Source: Parvibaculum sp.
Lineage (GTDB): Bacteria > Pseudomonadota > Alphaproteobacteria > Parvibaculales > Parvibaculaceae
DNA length: 64,000 bases
Direction: 5' to 3'
Assembly (NCBI GenBank): GCA_002694985.1
Contig: NZNS01000009.1
Span: 248,001 to 312,000 of the forward strand
The notes under the pieces are model-generated. The model saw nothing but the letters and a program-made list of their open reading frames with translations, searched no databases and was not told the DNA's origin. Within the stretch, counting starts at the first letter, position 1. Every line of letters starts with the position of its first letter. A program made the position numbers and the translations under genes. Of the stretch, positions 31,802-41,108 are shown in pieces.

Positions 31802-33647
31802 GCGCGGCATCCTGCGTGGCGAGCGCAATTCGGAATGTGTTCCAGAGTGCGCGGAACTCGGCCGGAATCGGATCGGTATCGTCACCGTCGCCGGCTTCCA
31901 GGCGTGCAATCAGCCGTTCGATGGCGCGGAGCTGGTCCCCGCCGCGGCAGAAGGCCCGAACCATCTCCTCGAGGATGGGCGCGTCGTCGCTTGCTGCACG
32001 CCAGGCGCCCTGACCTGACCTGTCCTGCGCCGCGAGGGCGGCGGCGAAGGGATCGCCCAGTTCGGAGAGGAGCAGGCGGAGATAGCGGAAGAAGGCGTCC
32101 TTGCTGTCGATCACCCAGCGCAGGATGGCTGCGTGGCGCTCTGCGGGCAGCCCCTCCATCATGAGCCCGGTGCTGAACAGGATCGAGACGTCTTCCGTCT
32201 CGTCCGTCAGGTGACAGGCGAGGAACCGGGTAAGGTCGACCAAGGGCATTGCGCCAAGGTCAGCGGGCTGTCCCTGTCGGAGCGGCTCCAGCACATCGCG
32301 CGCATGCCCTTCGCCCCGCGTGATCGGCCAAACTCGCAGCGCACCGAGCCCGGTAAGGGGCAGCGGTTCGGACGGGATCAGCCAGACCCGCCAGACCGGC
32401 GCGCTATCCGCGCTGTGCTCGCCGCGCTCGCAACGGAGCGCGAGGCCGCTGCGGCAAATCTCGCGCCGGGCCTGATCCAAACGCGCCTCGGCGGCTCGTT
32501 GCGCGGCATCGGCGGCTCCCGTCTCGTCGCGGACGAACGGCCGCGTCAGCCGGCCAAACCCCTTGTCGCCGAGGATTTCCTCGACGCTGCCGACCCGCGA
32601 CCGCTTCCCGGTCAGGGTGGCGAAGATCTCGACATTGCTGCCGGTCAGCAGCGCCGGTCGCGTGGCGTTTCCCGAGCCGACCGTGATCGCGGTGTCCCAG
32701 CCGCGCTCGGCGATGAACGCCTTGGCATGGAGCCCTTGCAGGGCCGCCGCGTCCTCCTCCTCGCCATCTTCCGTGGCTGCCATTTCGTCGAGCACGGCCA
32801 CGCGGGCAAAGCCATCGAGCGTGGCGCCGGGCACCTGGGCGAGTTCGTCGGATCGCCCGATGAAGATGGGCTTTTCGGCGCTGGCCAGGCCGGCGAGCAT
32901 CGACAAGGTTTGATCGTCGCAGAAGGGCGATACGACGCCCAGCCGAACGCAGGGTTCCGGGCGCCATGGCTTTCCGCCGAGGCCGTTGACGGCGAAGGAG
33001 ACGCTCTGGAACGGTTCGGGCAGGCTCCATTCGGCGCGCCGCATATCTTCGGCCAGGTCATCGACGAGCGTCTTTGTTCCGTCGGGAACGCCGACGGTCG
33101 CGAGATCGGGGAGCCGGCGAAGGAAGTCGGCGACCGGGCGGTTGACGGCTTTGGGCTGCTTGGTGATCACGCCGTCGAGGGTGGCGGCAATGTCCCACGA
33201 GCGGTCGCGCGTCAGGTTGCGGGAAAGAATGAGCAGACGCAGGCGGGCCGGGTCTTCGGGGCGCAACGGCGTGAAGCGCAGCGCCCACATCTTGGGGTGG
33301 AAGGCCCCGCCTTGAGGGGCGGCGACCTCGACGATGATGCGTTCAAGCAGCGAGCAAAGGCGGGAATGCGGCCGGGCGCTCGCTTGGATATGGCCGGCGT
33401 CGGTGAAGACGACGAGGCGGCCGGCGATGCGCTCGGCACCCTCGAGCAGCGCCAGAGGATGAGAGAGAATGTCGTCGCGGTTCTCGGCGGCGAAGAGCGC
33501 CAGACTGACCGGCACGGCGAGCGCGGTCTCGAAGTCGAGCGAGAATGTCGTGGCTACCGCCGCGTCGAAGACATAACCCGACGGCGGCTGAAGATTAGCA
33601 CCGTAGAGCGTTCGTTGTTCGGGATCGAGGCTGCGCCTATTCAGCAT
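31791..33647 (-). CDS. Phospholipase D-like nuclease family protein
   Basis: 618 residues from the ATG at 33647 (the long upstream extension lies within the previous gene and looks non-coding). Two HxK elements fit the PLD superfamily: HPKMWALRF (117-125) followed by LILSRNLTRDRSWD, and HAKAF (307-311) with Asp318 and GSGN (324-327). The second is a nearly complete HKD motif; the first lacks a standard spacing to Asp. PLD-like nucleases act as dimers or tandem repeats on phosphodiester bonds. Starts inside the DUF6361 gene and overlaps the helicase gene by 11 bases, so all three are translationally linked. Confidence 0.82.
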   Translation of the reverse strand: MLNRRSLDPEQRTLYGANLQPPSGYVFDAAVATTFSLDFETALAVPVSLALFAAENRDDILSHPLALLEGAERIAGRLVVFTDAGHIQASARPHSRLCSLLERIIVEVAAPQGGAFHPKMWALRFTPLRPEDPARLRLLILSRNLTRDRSWDIAATLDGVITKQPKAVNRPVADFLRRLPDLATVGVPDGTKTLVDDLAEDMRRAEWSLPEPFQSVSFAVNGLGGKPWRPEPCVRLGVVSPFCDDQTLSMLAGLASAEKPIFIGRSDELAQVPGATLDGFARVAVLDEMAATEDGEEEDAAALQGLHAKAFIAERGWDTAITVGSGNATRPALLTGSNVEIFATLTGKRSRVGSVEEILGDKGFGRLTRPFVRDETGAADAAQRAAEARLDQARREICRSGLALRCERGEHSADSAPVWRVWLIPSEPLPLTGLGALRVWPITRGEGHARDVLEPLRQGQPADLGAMPLVDLTRFLACHLTDETEDVSILFSTGLMMEGLPAERHAAILRWVIDSKDAFFRYLRLLLSELGDPFAAALAAQDRSGQGAWRAASDDAPILEEMVRAFCRGGDQLRAIERLIARLEAGDGDDTDPIPAEFRALWNTFRIALATQDAAHAE

Positions 33648-34815
33648 GAGCGAGATCCCGCAGGTGGGATTTGGCCTGCGCCCAGCGGAAGCTGAGGCGG
33701 TCGGCGCCCGATGCGCCGGTCCAGCGGTCGCGGACAGCGTGATTGGCGTAGCGGGACTGGCTGGTCTTGAGCCGACGTTCGCGCTCCTCAACGAGCCGCC
33801 GCGCCGCGGGCGCCGTGATTACCTGCTGCGTCCCGGCCAGAACCAGATCGCGCCACTCGCTCACGAACCGTTTGGCGGCCGGCCGGACGGTGTGCGCCGG
33901 GTGTTCCACGACATTCCAGAAATCATCGAGCGACCACGCGCGGACGGCGCCGGTATCGAGTTCGTCGCTCCAGGCTTCAAGCCGAGCGCGATAGTCCTCG
34001 ATCCAGTCGTCGCGCTGGCGCAGCTCGCTGAGCGCGAGATTATAGAGCAGCGCGGCGCCGTGCATCGCATGGGAGAAGATTTTCCCATGCTGGACGAGGC
34101 GGCGCGCCGCGGATGGAAACGCCGACAGATGGGGATGCGTCCAGATATAGTCGCAGTCCGCGTCGATGCCTTCGCGCGCCAGCATCGTGAGCAGTGCTGT
34201 GGGCTGGCTGGCGATCAGGCGGTCGATGAGGAATTGCGCCTCGTCGGTGGTCAGGCGGAAGACGGCGTGCTCAAGCAGGTCGCCGGGCATCTGGGGCAAG
34301 GCCGGATTCCAGACGGCGGGCGTCTGGGCGCCGGCCAGAGCGTCTTCGCCGCTGGATGCGCCGCGCGACCGGCCACGGCCCCGCAAGGCGACGAACAGAC
34401 TGTCGAGCGAGCCCGGAAAGACCCGGATGCCCCACGCGCCCAGGCCAGCCCAATAGACGGAACTCGGCAACCGCTGGAGCCGTGGTCCTGCATCCCGGCC
34501 GATGATGCCGTTGGACTCACCGCCGGCTTTCAGGGCGTCGGCAAGTCGGATTTCGGTGTCGCGCGCCTCGGTGCGGAGTTGTGCCTCGGGGACTTCGCGC
34601 TTTTCCAGCGCCCGATAGAGCCAGGGAATGAACAGCATGTATCGCAGGCGCGTCTGGATCGTGCTCGTGCCCGGAAAGAGATGATCGGCGATGGAATCCC
34701 GGATCGCCCCCAGCCCCAGCTCGTCGCGGGTCTCGCGCTCCTGAAAGAGCGCCATGATGCGCTGCGCGCGCTGCCGCTCGGCTTCATCGAAATCGATCCA
34801 GGCAAGAGACGACAT
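33637..34815 (-). CDS. DUF6361 family protein
   Basis: 392 residues. The N terminus SSLAWIDFDEAERQRAQRIMALF followed by LGLGAIRDSIADHLFPGTST, IQTRLRYMLFIPWLY is the DUF6361 hallmark. No catalytic motif is visible; the protein is mainly helical with many Arg and Trp, and may be a DNA-binding or scaffold component. DUF6361 genes are typically neighbours of PLD-like and helicase genes, as here. It starts four bases after the end of the AddA-like gene. Confidence 0.8.
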   Translation of the reverse strand: MSSLAWIDFDEAERQRAQRIMALFQERETRDELGLGAIRDSIADHLFPGTSTIQTRLRYMLFIPWLYRALEKREVPEAQLRTEARDTEIRLADALKAGGESNGIIGRDAGPRLQRLPSSVYWAGLGAWGIRVFPGSLDSLFVALRGRGRSRGASSGEDALAGAQTPAVWNPALPQMPGDLLEHAVFRLTTDEAQFLIDRLIASQPTALLTMLAREGIDADCDYIWTHPHLSAFPSAARRLVQHGKIFSHAMHGAALLYNLALSELRQRDDWIEDYRARLEAWSDELDTGAVRAWSLDDFWNVVEHPAHTVRPAAKRFVSEWRDLVLAGTQQVITAPAARRLVEERERRLKTSQSRYANHAVRDRWTGASGADRLSFRWAQAKSHLRDLAHAE

Positions 34816-34819
34816 GGGT

Positions 34820-37800
34820 TCAGGCCGCCTCGTTTTCGGTCGGCTTCGTCGGCAGAACGGGAATGACGGCGCCGGAGGTCATCAGCACGATCAGTCCGCG
34901 CTCGGCGCCGGTCATGTCGAGATAGGCCCGCAGCTGCGCGCGATAGTGATCGAGCGTTCCCGGCGCGGGCGTCACATCGCTTTTCCAGTCCACGACGACG
35001 GCGGGGCGGCCCTCTGCCGTCAGGGTCAGGGCATCGGCGATCCCGGCCGTTGCGGCCTCCACGCCGTCGGCCGCCTGTGCGGAATAGACGGGAAATTCGG
35101 CGAGAAGATCCGGCCGTAGGGCCGCGATGTCAGGCAGAGCCAGGGTCCGGGCCACACAGGCCGCCAGTTCCTGCGCCGACAGCCCCGTGGCAGGGTCGGC
35201 GACCGGAGACTGGCCGAGGGAGCGGATAAGGTCGTCAGCCCGTTCGGTCAGGGCGGCTTCTGATTCTGGAGTTTCGCCGGTCAACACCTCTTCCATAAGC
35301 TTGTGGAGGATCAGCCCGCGCTCGCGGCCACCCTGCACGAGGGCGGCGGCTTCCAACTCGGGGGGCTGATCGTCGGCCGATCCAGTCCAGAGCGCGGATT
35401 CTTCTTCCCGCAGCACGGTCCCGGCGGCGTTTTCGTCACGGCTGGGCGCGAGCCAGGTCAACCGCGTGTGCGCGGCCGCGATGGCTTCGGCTTCGGCGGC
35501 GAAGCTCGCGCGCGTCTGGGTGTTGCCCGCGCCCGCACCTGCGGTCGCGAGACCGGCAGGCAGGTGAGAGACGTCCAGGACGGGCAGGTCGGCGAGCGAC
35601 AGATCGACGAGACCGATCCAGGCCGATTTCGACGGTGTGGCGTCGAGCCGGGGCAAGACGAGGAGTTCGCGGGCGCGGGTGGCCGCGACATACCAGAGCC
35701 GGATGCGTTCGCGGTCCAGCTCCTCCTTTTCCGCCTGGCGCGCGATTTCGTAGCCCTCGGGCACGACGCCCAGGACCGGGCAATATAAGGTCTCGGTCTG
35801 GCGGTCGATCACGGCGCTGTCGGGCGCCATGACGCCGGTCATGGTGTTGACCGGAATGACGATCGGCCATTCCAACCCCTTGGCCGCGTGCATGGTGAAG
35901 AGCGCGACCGCTTCCTCCTGGGCGTCGGGCCGTCCCTCGACGGCGCGGGCCTCGTCGGACCACGCTGCGGTCATGGCCTCGGCGAAGGCGCGCAGGCCGC
36001 GCACGGCATAGCCTGTCGACAGGCTGAGATAGAGATCGACATTGGCGAGCGCGCGTTCGGCTTGGCCGCGATGGCGCTCAAGGAGGAGTGGGCGGACGCG
36101 CATCACGTCGACAGCCTGCGAGAGCAGTTCGTGCGGTGTCGTGCTGTTGCCGCGCCGGGAGAGCGATTGCAGCCGCTCGATGACGTCGCGCGCGAGCGGG
36201 TGCGCGATGACGGCAGGGTCGATGCTGAGATCCAGGCGCGGAATCCGATTTGGCTGATCCCCCGAGCGCGGAAGCCCCCAGATGATGTCCAGCAGCTCTT
36301 CCTCAGTGAGACCGACCAGAGGCCCGCGCAGCAGTGCGCCGAGCGCCAGCGTATCGCGGCGATCGGCCAGAACGCGGGTCAGCGCGATCAGGTCCTGGAT
36401 TTCCTGGCGGCGGAACAGTCCCTTGCCGGCTTGGGTGGCCACAGGGATGCCGCGGCGCTCCAGGGCTTCCTCATAGCGCCACAGCTCGGCGCCGGTTGGC
36501 GCCAGCAAGGCGATGTCGCCCGGCTGGCAGGGGCGCTCCGCGCCGCTGCGACGGTCGATGATGGGGTGGCTTTCGATCAGCCGGGCGCACAGCTCAGCGA
36601 TGGCGTCGGCTTCGGCGTCGCGCTGCTGTTCGGCGCTGGCCTTGCCGTTTTCATCGGCCACGGCGATGTCGAGGGCCGCCACGCAAAGGCCGCTCCGATC
36701 GTCATGGAACGGGTCGAGAGCGGTGAAGCCCGGCTGGCCATCGGCCGAGAGCACGGCCTCGAAGCGCTCGTTGACGAAGGTGAGGATCGAGGCGCAGGAG
36801 CGGAAGTTCGTGGAGATCGACAGGAGGCTGTCGGGGTCCTGGGCGCGGAAGGCGTCGCGCGCCTGCACATAGGCGCCGACATCGGCGCCCCGGAAGCGAT
36901 AGATCGCCTGCTTGGGGTCGCCGACCAGGAAGAGCGCGCCTGGCCGGATTTGGAACCGGGTCCAGTCGGCATCGCCATCGACCGGCTCGCCGCACAACCG
37001 CCAGAAGATTTCGGTTTGCAGGGGATCGGTGTCCTGGAACTCGTCGACGAGGACATGGGCGAAACGCTGTCCCAGAGCACGGCGCACGGCATCGTGGTCG
37101 CGCAGCAAATCGCGCGCGGCGAAAATCAGATCGTCGAAATCGAGCTGGGCGCTGGCGCGCTTGTGCTCGCGATAGCGTTGCAGGATCGGGCGCGCTTCGT
37201 CGATCAGCGCCGCCAGGGCATGGCCGGCGGCGGCCTGCGCCAGTTCGACCCAGGCGTCGCAGCAGGCTGTATAGTGGGTCTCGGCGGCGTCGTTCAGTCG
37301 GTCGCCATCGGCCTTGGAGAGACCAGCCCGCTTGGCCGCGGCGGCCCATTTGCCCTTCTTGCGATAGGAGGCGAAAGCGCCGGCCTTGGTGCAAAGGTCC
37401 GGGTGAGGCCGCGAGGTCAGGAGGCGGACGAGGCCCGCAGGCGTTGCGGGATCGGGACTGTTCGCCACGGCGGTCGCCATTTCGGCCAGCCGCTCGACGA
37501 TCATCACCGTTTCCGGCTCGGCCGCCACCACACCATCCATGAAGCCCGCGAAATCCGCGGCGGCCTGCCGGAACGCCGTCAGGTGGCCGTCAAGCGGGGA
37601 GACGGGCGGGGCCGCGAGCGTGGGACGGCGGCGCAAATTCTCGGCGATCTTATGGATGAGCGCCACGGTCTCGCCGGGGCTGTGTAGCACCATCTCGGCC
37701 AGGATGCCGCCGTGGCCGCCGGACAGGCGTTCGCGCAGCCAGCCATCGACAATCTCAAGGAAGGTGAGGTCAGCCTGGTTGCGATCCATGACGCCGGCGC

Positions 37801-38221
37801 CGGGATCGATGTCGGCCTCCGCCGGATAGGGTTTAATGAGGCGCTGGCAGAAGCCGTGGATGGTCGAGCAGGTGATTTCGTCGATCGCAGCGCTCGCGGT
37901 GGCGAGATTGTCCCGGTGGGCCTGGGTCAGCCCATCGGACAGCGCCACGCGCAGTTCGGTCGCGATCCTGCCGGCCGAGAGATCGGCGACGAACTCGCGG
38001 ACACGCGACAGCAGCTCACTCGCGGCGAGTTCGGTGAAGGTCACGGCGGCGATGGAACGCGGCGCGACGCCTTCGGCCAGCAGGGCGGCGATGCGGCCGG
38101 CCATGACGGCGGTCTTGCCTGAGCCCGCGCCGGCTTCGACCAGGATCGAGCGATCATGGAGGCTGATCGCATCCCGGCGCGCGCCGTCGTCCTTCAGCAC
38201 CTTGGACACGCTGCTCATCAT
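34820..38221 (-). CDS. AddA/UvrD-like helicase-nuclease
   Basis: 1,133 residues from the ATG at 38221 (or 38218), overlapping the previous stop (ATGATGA). SF1A helicase motifs: Walker A VEAGAGSGKT (28-37), Ia AVTFTELAASELLSRV, II VLVDEFQDTDPLQ, III FLVGDPKQAIYRFRGAD, and C-terminal VALFTMHAAKGLEWPIVIPV and RIRLWYVAATRAREL. The last about 230 residues form a RecB-family nuclease: LILHKLMEEVL and VVVDWKSD with the metal-binding Asp and Lys. It is the architecture of AddA/RecB; partner is the AddB-like protein upstream. Because the pair is embedded in a defence operon it may degrade invading DNA rather than be the chromosomal repair enzyme. Confidence 0.9.
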   Translation of the reverse strand: MMSSVSKVLKDDGARRDAISLHDRSILVEAGAGSGKTAVMAGRIAALLAEGVAPRSIAAVTFTELAASELLSRVREFVADLSAGRIATELRVALSDGLTQAHRDNLATASAAIDEITCSTIHGFCQRLIKPYPAEADIDPGAGVMDRNQADLTFLEIVDGWLRERLSGGHGGILAEMVLHSPGETVALIHKIAENLRRRPTLAAPPVSPLDGHLTAFRQAAADFAGFMDGVVAAEPETVMIVERLAEMATAVANSPDPATPAGLVRLLTSRPHPDLCTKAGAFASYRKKGKWAAAAKRAGLSKADGDRLNDAAETHYTACCDAWVELAQAAAGHALAALIDEARPILQRYREHKRASAQLDFDDLIFAARDLLRDHDAVRRALGQRFAHVLVDEFQDTDPLQTEIFWRLCGEPVDGDADWTRFQIRPGALFLVGDPKQAIYRFRGADVGAYVQARDAFRAQDPDSLLSISTNFRSCASILTFVNERFEAVLSADGQPGFTALDPFHDDRSGLCVAALDIAVADENGKASAEQQRDAEADAIAELCARLIESHPIIDRRSGAERPCQPGDIALLAPTGAELWRYEEALERRGIPVATQAGKGLFRRQEIQDLIALTRVLADRRDTLALGALLRGPLVGLTEEELLDIIWGLPRSGDQPNRIPRLDLSIDPAVIAHPLARDVIERLQSLSRRGNSTTPHELLSQAVDVMRVRPLLLERHRGQAERALANVDLYLSLSTGYAVRGLRAFAEAMTAAWSDEARAVEGRPDAQEEAVALFTMHAAKGLEWPIVIPVNTMTGVMAPDSAVIDRQTETLYCPVLGVVPEGYEIARQAEKEELDRERIRLWYVAATRARELLVLPRLDATPSKSAWIGLVDLSLADLPVLDVSHLPAGLATAGAGAGNTQTRASFAAEAEAIAAAHTRLTWLAPSRDENAAGTVLREEESALWTGSADDQPPELEAAALVQGGRERGLILHKLMEEVLTGETPESEAALTERADDLIRSLGQSPVADPATGLSAQELAACVARTLALPDIAALRPDLLAEFPVYSAQAADGVEAATAGIADALTLTAEGRPAVVVDWKSDVTPAPGTLDHYRAQLRAYLDMTGAERGLIVLMTSGAVIPVLPTKPTENEAA

Positions 38222-40872
38222 TCCGCCTCCCAGATCTGAGCGAGTTCGCCAAGCCGCTCTGTCGCGGCCGGCATCTTGCGTTTGCAATAGGTGGCGCTGG
38301 CGTTGGCCGGCAGGGCGAAGGCGAGGTCGTCGTAATCGCCACCGGTATCCGGGCCAGGCAGAGCTGCGCCGCTGGCGAAACTCGCCCTTGCCGCGCGCAG
38401 ATAGCCTGTGATCTCTGCCAGCACGGCCTCGGGATCGTCGAGCTGAAGATCGACGGGCTCGCGCGGGTAGAGCAGCGAGGCGCTGATGGCGACATCGTCG
38501 CCGAGGAGTGCCTTTACCGCGAAAGCATAGAGGCAGCGCTGAAGCTCTCGTCCGCCATTGAGGCGGATGTCGCCGCGCGGCGGCCGTCCGGTCTTGTAGT
38601 CGCGCACCAGCGCGCGCTTGCCATCACCCGAGATGTCGAGCCGGTCGATATAGCCGGCGATGTTGAAGCCCGTGTCGGGGATCGTGACCGGCGTGGTCGT
38701 ATCCCAAGGCGTTTCCGCGTGTGATTTCGGTTCCGAGCCGCCGAAGGGCACCTCACCGTAGGAGCGTGCGCCCGGCAGGACATCATCGCCATAGGACAGG
38801 GCGCGGCCCGCCATCACGCGAGCGTCGTCGAGGGTGCGCCCCCAGATGACGGCCGGCGGAACCGGGCGCTCGCTCTCCCAATCGGCGGCGACGGCCTGAG
38901 CCGCCTGCGCCACCGCCGCGTCAATGGTTCCCGCGTCGGCGGAGGCAAGGCCTCCTCCGGTTTCGAGGGCGCGCAAGGCGCGATCGAGAACCATGTGGAC
39001 GAGATCGCCGATCCCGAGCGCATCGAGCACGAGCGGTTCGGCGCTGCTCTGCGGTTCGCGCCATCCGAAGGCATAGACCCAAACGAAGCTGAGTGGATTG
39101 CGCAGCAGGCGGCGCAGCGAGCTGGCCGATTGGGTCCGGCCGAGGATGGCGAGAACGAGCGGATGATCCGCCCGCACGAGCCCGTCATGGGGGGTGATCT
39201 CCGTCTGCCGCCAGTCGCGCCAGCAGCTCTGCGCACCGACCGCTTGCGGATCGGCGGCGAACTCCTGGGGCCGGGCCATGAGGCGGTCGGTTTCGCTGAA
39301 GGCGTGCGCTGGCGTCGCATTGCGGCGCAGATAGGTTTCGTCGCCACGTCCGGCGAGCAGGGGGCTGCGACCCAGCAGACGCCCGTCGCTGTCGCGCCGG
39401 GCGCGAGAGAGAACGACGGTATCGGCCGTCGTGGCGAGGATCGTCTCGAAATCGCGGCGGTCGGCGAGATTGACCGGCAGCGGATCGAGCACCGGGGTCG
39501 GGATGATATGCTCCGGGATCAGGCGGTCCTCGGCGATTCCGCGCGGCCAGCGCGAGGAATTGAGGCCGAGGAGCCGCACGAAGCGGCGGGGCGACGCGGC
39601 GAGCGCGCTGGCGGGCATCCAGGCGACGCAGACGCACGCTTCCAGCCCGTCGTCCTGCTTCAGGAGTTCCAGCGTCGCGTCGATCGAGGCGGCGGGTCCG
39701 GCGAGCAGAGCCTTGCGCCAGATCGCGAGCGCGCGGCCCTTGAGGAAGGCTTCTCCGATCTCACCGGCGGCGTCCGGTCCTTTGGCCAGAGTCTCAACCG
39801 CAGTAAACAGCGCCGGAGCATGGTCGGCGCCATCGGGCCAGTCCTCCGGCGTCAATCGGGTGAGCAGGCGATTCCATGCCCCCGGCGTCGAGAGCGGCGC
39901 ATCGGTCGGCAGGACCCGCAGCCAGCCTTCGGGCAGGGTCTCGAACGGCCCGCTGTCCCGGCAGAGCGCCGCGAGGCGCCGCAGCCGGGATTGCGACAGA
40001 CCGCGCACCACGATGTCGGCCAGAGCCGCGGCCGACTGGCCCTCGCGGGTGGTGACGGTGCGGACGCCGTGGACGAAGTGCAGGTCGATGTTGGCGTCGG
40101 CGCGCAGGGCCAGGAAATGATCGTCATAGTCGGCGGGCGATGCGGTCGCGATGGCGATCTCCGAGGGCGAGACGCCAGTTGCGAGCAGACTACGCGCCCA
40201 GCGCATCGCCTCAATGGCCTCGTGATAGGCGGTCGCCGCGCTGACGGCGCTGATCCCAGGCGTTTGCGCCGGTTCGCGCGTGATCCTGACGCCCGTGCCG
40301 TCCAGCCATGCCGGAACGCTCCTCGGGCCGGCCGTCCACTGCACCGGGATATGGGCGGTGAGGGCCTGGAGCAGCGGCCGCCAGCAGGGCGAGAGTTCGG
40401 TAAGGCCGACGATCTCCATCGGGCCGAGGACCGCCGGCGCATGAGCAATGCGGGCGGTCGCGGCTGCAACGATGTCGAGAGGCCGCATCATGCCGGGCGG
40501 AAGCTGGTCGAGGACGGCTGCTTCGAGCCGCGCAATAGCGTCGAGACGCGAATGATCCGCCGCGCGTGCGGCAATATCGATGCCCCCGCGCCAGGCTTTG
40601 TGGAGCGTGTCGGCTGCCGCGTCGATCATGCCGGGAAGAGCCTTTATGGTCTCCAGTTCACCCATCGGCGTGGTGGGCAGGGCCGCCTGGATGGCCGCGC
40701 GCAGGCTCTCGTCGTCGACGGGACGGGCGAAGCCACCCGCCAGCCGGACAGCGGCCTGCTCGAAGGACATGATCTGGAGACCGTGGCGACCGTCACGGCC
40801 CGCCGCCAGACGGCTCTCCCGCATGGCGAGGCGACCGTTAACGACCAGGGTGGATCGATGCGCATTGGTCAT
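38218..40872 (-). CDS. AddB-like PD-(D/E)XK nuclease/inactivated helicase subunit
   Basis: 884 residues from the ATG at 40872 (MTNAHRSTLVV); the upstream 67 codons overlap the operator region and look non-coding. The C-terminal 250 residues are a RecB-type nuclease: LGIGDLVHMVLDRAL with the motif His, IAGYIDRLDISGDGKRALVRDYKTG with the Asp and Lys of the active site. The body has the low-complexity helicase-like form of AddB without a clear Walker A. A C-terminal Cys (SATYCKRK) is isolated, so the AddB iron-sulfur staple is not obvious. First gene of the leftward operon; its promoter must lie in the 236-base region shared with the WYL regulator. Confidence 0.82.
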   Translation of the reverse strand: MTNAHRSTLVVNGRLAMRESRLAAGRDGRHGLQIMSFEQAAVRLAGGFARPVDDESLRAAIQAALPTTPMGELETIKALPGMIDAAADTLHKAWRGGIDIAARAADHSRLDAIARLEAAVLDQLPPGMMRPLDIVAAATARIAHAPAVLGPMEIVGLTELSPCWRPLLQALTAHIPVQWTAGPRSVPAWLDGTGVRITREPAQTPGISAVSAATAYHEAIEAMRWARSLLATGVSPSEIAIATASPADYDDHFLALRADANIDLHFVHGVRTVTTREGQSAAALADIVVRGLSQSRLRRLAALCRDSGPFETLPEGWLRVLPTDAPLSTPGAWNRLLTRLTPEDWPDGADHAPALFTAVETLAKGPDAAGEIGEAFLKGRALAIWRKALLAGPAASIDATLELLKQDDGLEACVCVAWMPASALAASPRRFVRLLGLNSSRWPRGIAEDRLIPEHIIPTPVLDPLPVNLADRRDFETILATTADTVVLSRARRDSDGRLLGRSPLLAGRGDETYLRRNATPAHAFSETDRLMARPQEFAADPQAVGAQSCWRDWRQTEITPHDGLVRADHPLVLAILGRTQSASSLRRLLRNPLSFVWVYAFGWREPQSSAEPLVLDALGIGDLVHMVLDRALRALETGGGLASADAGTIDAAVAQAAQAVAADWESERPVPPAVIWGRTLDDARVMAGRALSYGDDVLPGARSYGEVPFGGSEPKSHAETPWDTTTPVTIPDTGFNIAGYIDRLDISGDGKRALVRDYKTGRPPRGDIRLNGGRELQRCLYAFAVKALLGDDVAISASLLYPREPVDLQLDDPEAVLAEITGYLRAARASFASGAALPGPDTGGDYDDLAFALPANASATYCKRKMPAATERLGELAQIWEAE

Positions 40873-41052
40873 GGCCGATCTCCATCTCGAGGCGCGTTCT
40901 CGGTCGGCCGTTGGGGCAATGCCGATGCAGCGCCGGTGTTCACCGCCGCGCCAAAGCTCAGACTGACCACCACCCTCGGGTGTCCGGTGGCATATCGGCA
41001 TCGCATTGCAACCACCCCGCCATTGACTATCATCGCCATGATGCATATATGA

Positions 41053-41085
41053 ACTATACGCACCGCTTGTCAAGGTGTGTATAGT
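41053..41085. promoter_or_regulatory. BrxR/CapW-type operator between the divergent defence operons
   Basis: ACTATACGCACC (41053-41064) and GGTGTGTATAGT (41074-41085) are complementary at 11 of 12 positions with a 9-base centre. The repeat lies 24 bases before the WYL regulator start and 181 bases before the AddB-like start, the position of autoregulated BrxR operators. It also contains -10-like TATA elements in both arms, so binding would block promoters. Confidence 0.7.
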
Positions 41086-41108
41086 TTATAACCGCATGAG
41101 GGCTGCAA

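Noticed and set aside
35888-37687. A 599-codon plus-strand frame opposite the AddA-like gene
   Set aside because: Antisense shadow; helicase motifs I-VI lie on the minus strand.
38995-41052. A 685-codon plus-strand frame opposite the AddB-like gene
   Set aside because: Low-complexity translation typical of antisense frames in GC-rich DNA; the minus strand carries RecB nuclease motifs and overlaps neighbouring genes properly.
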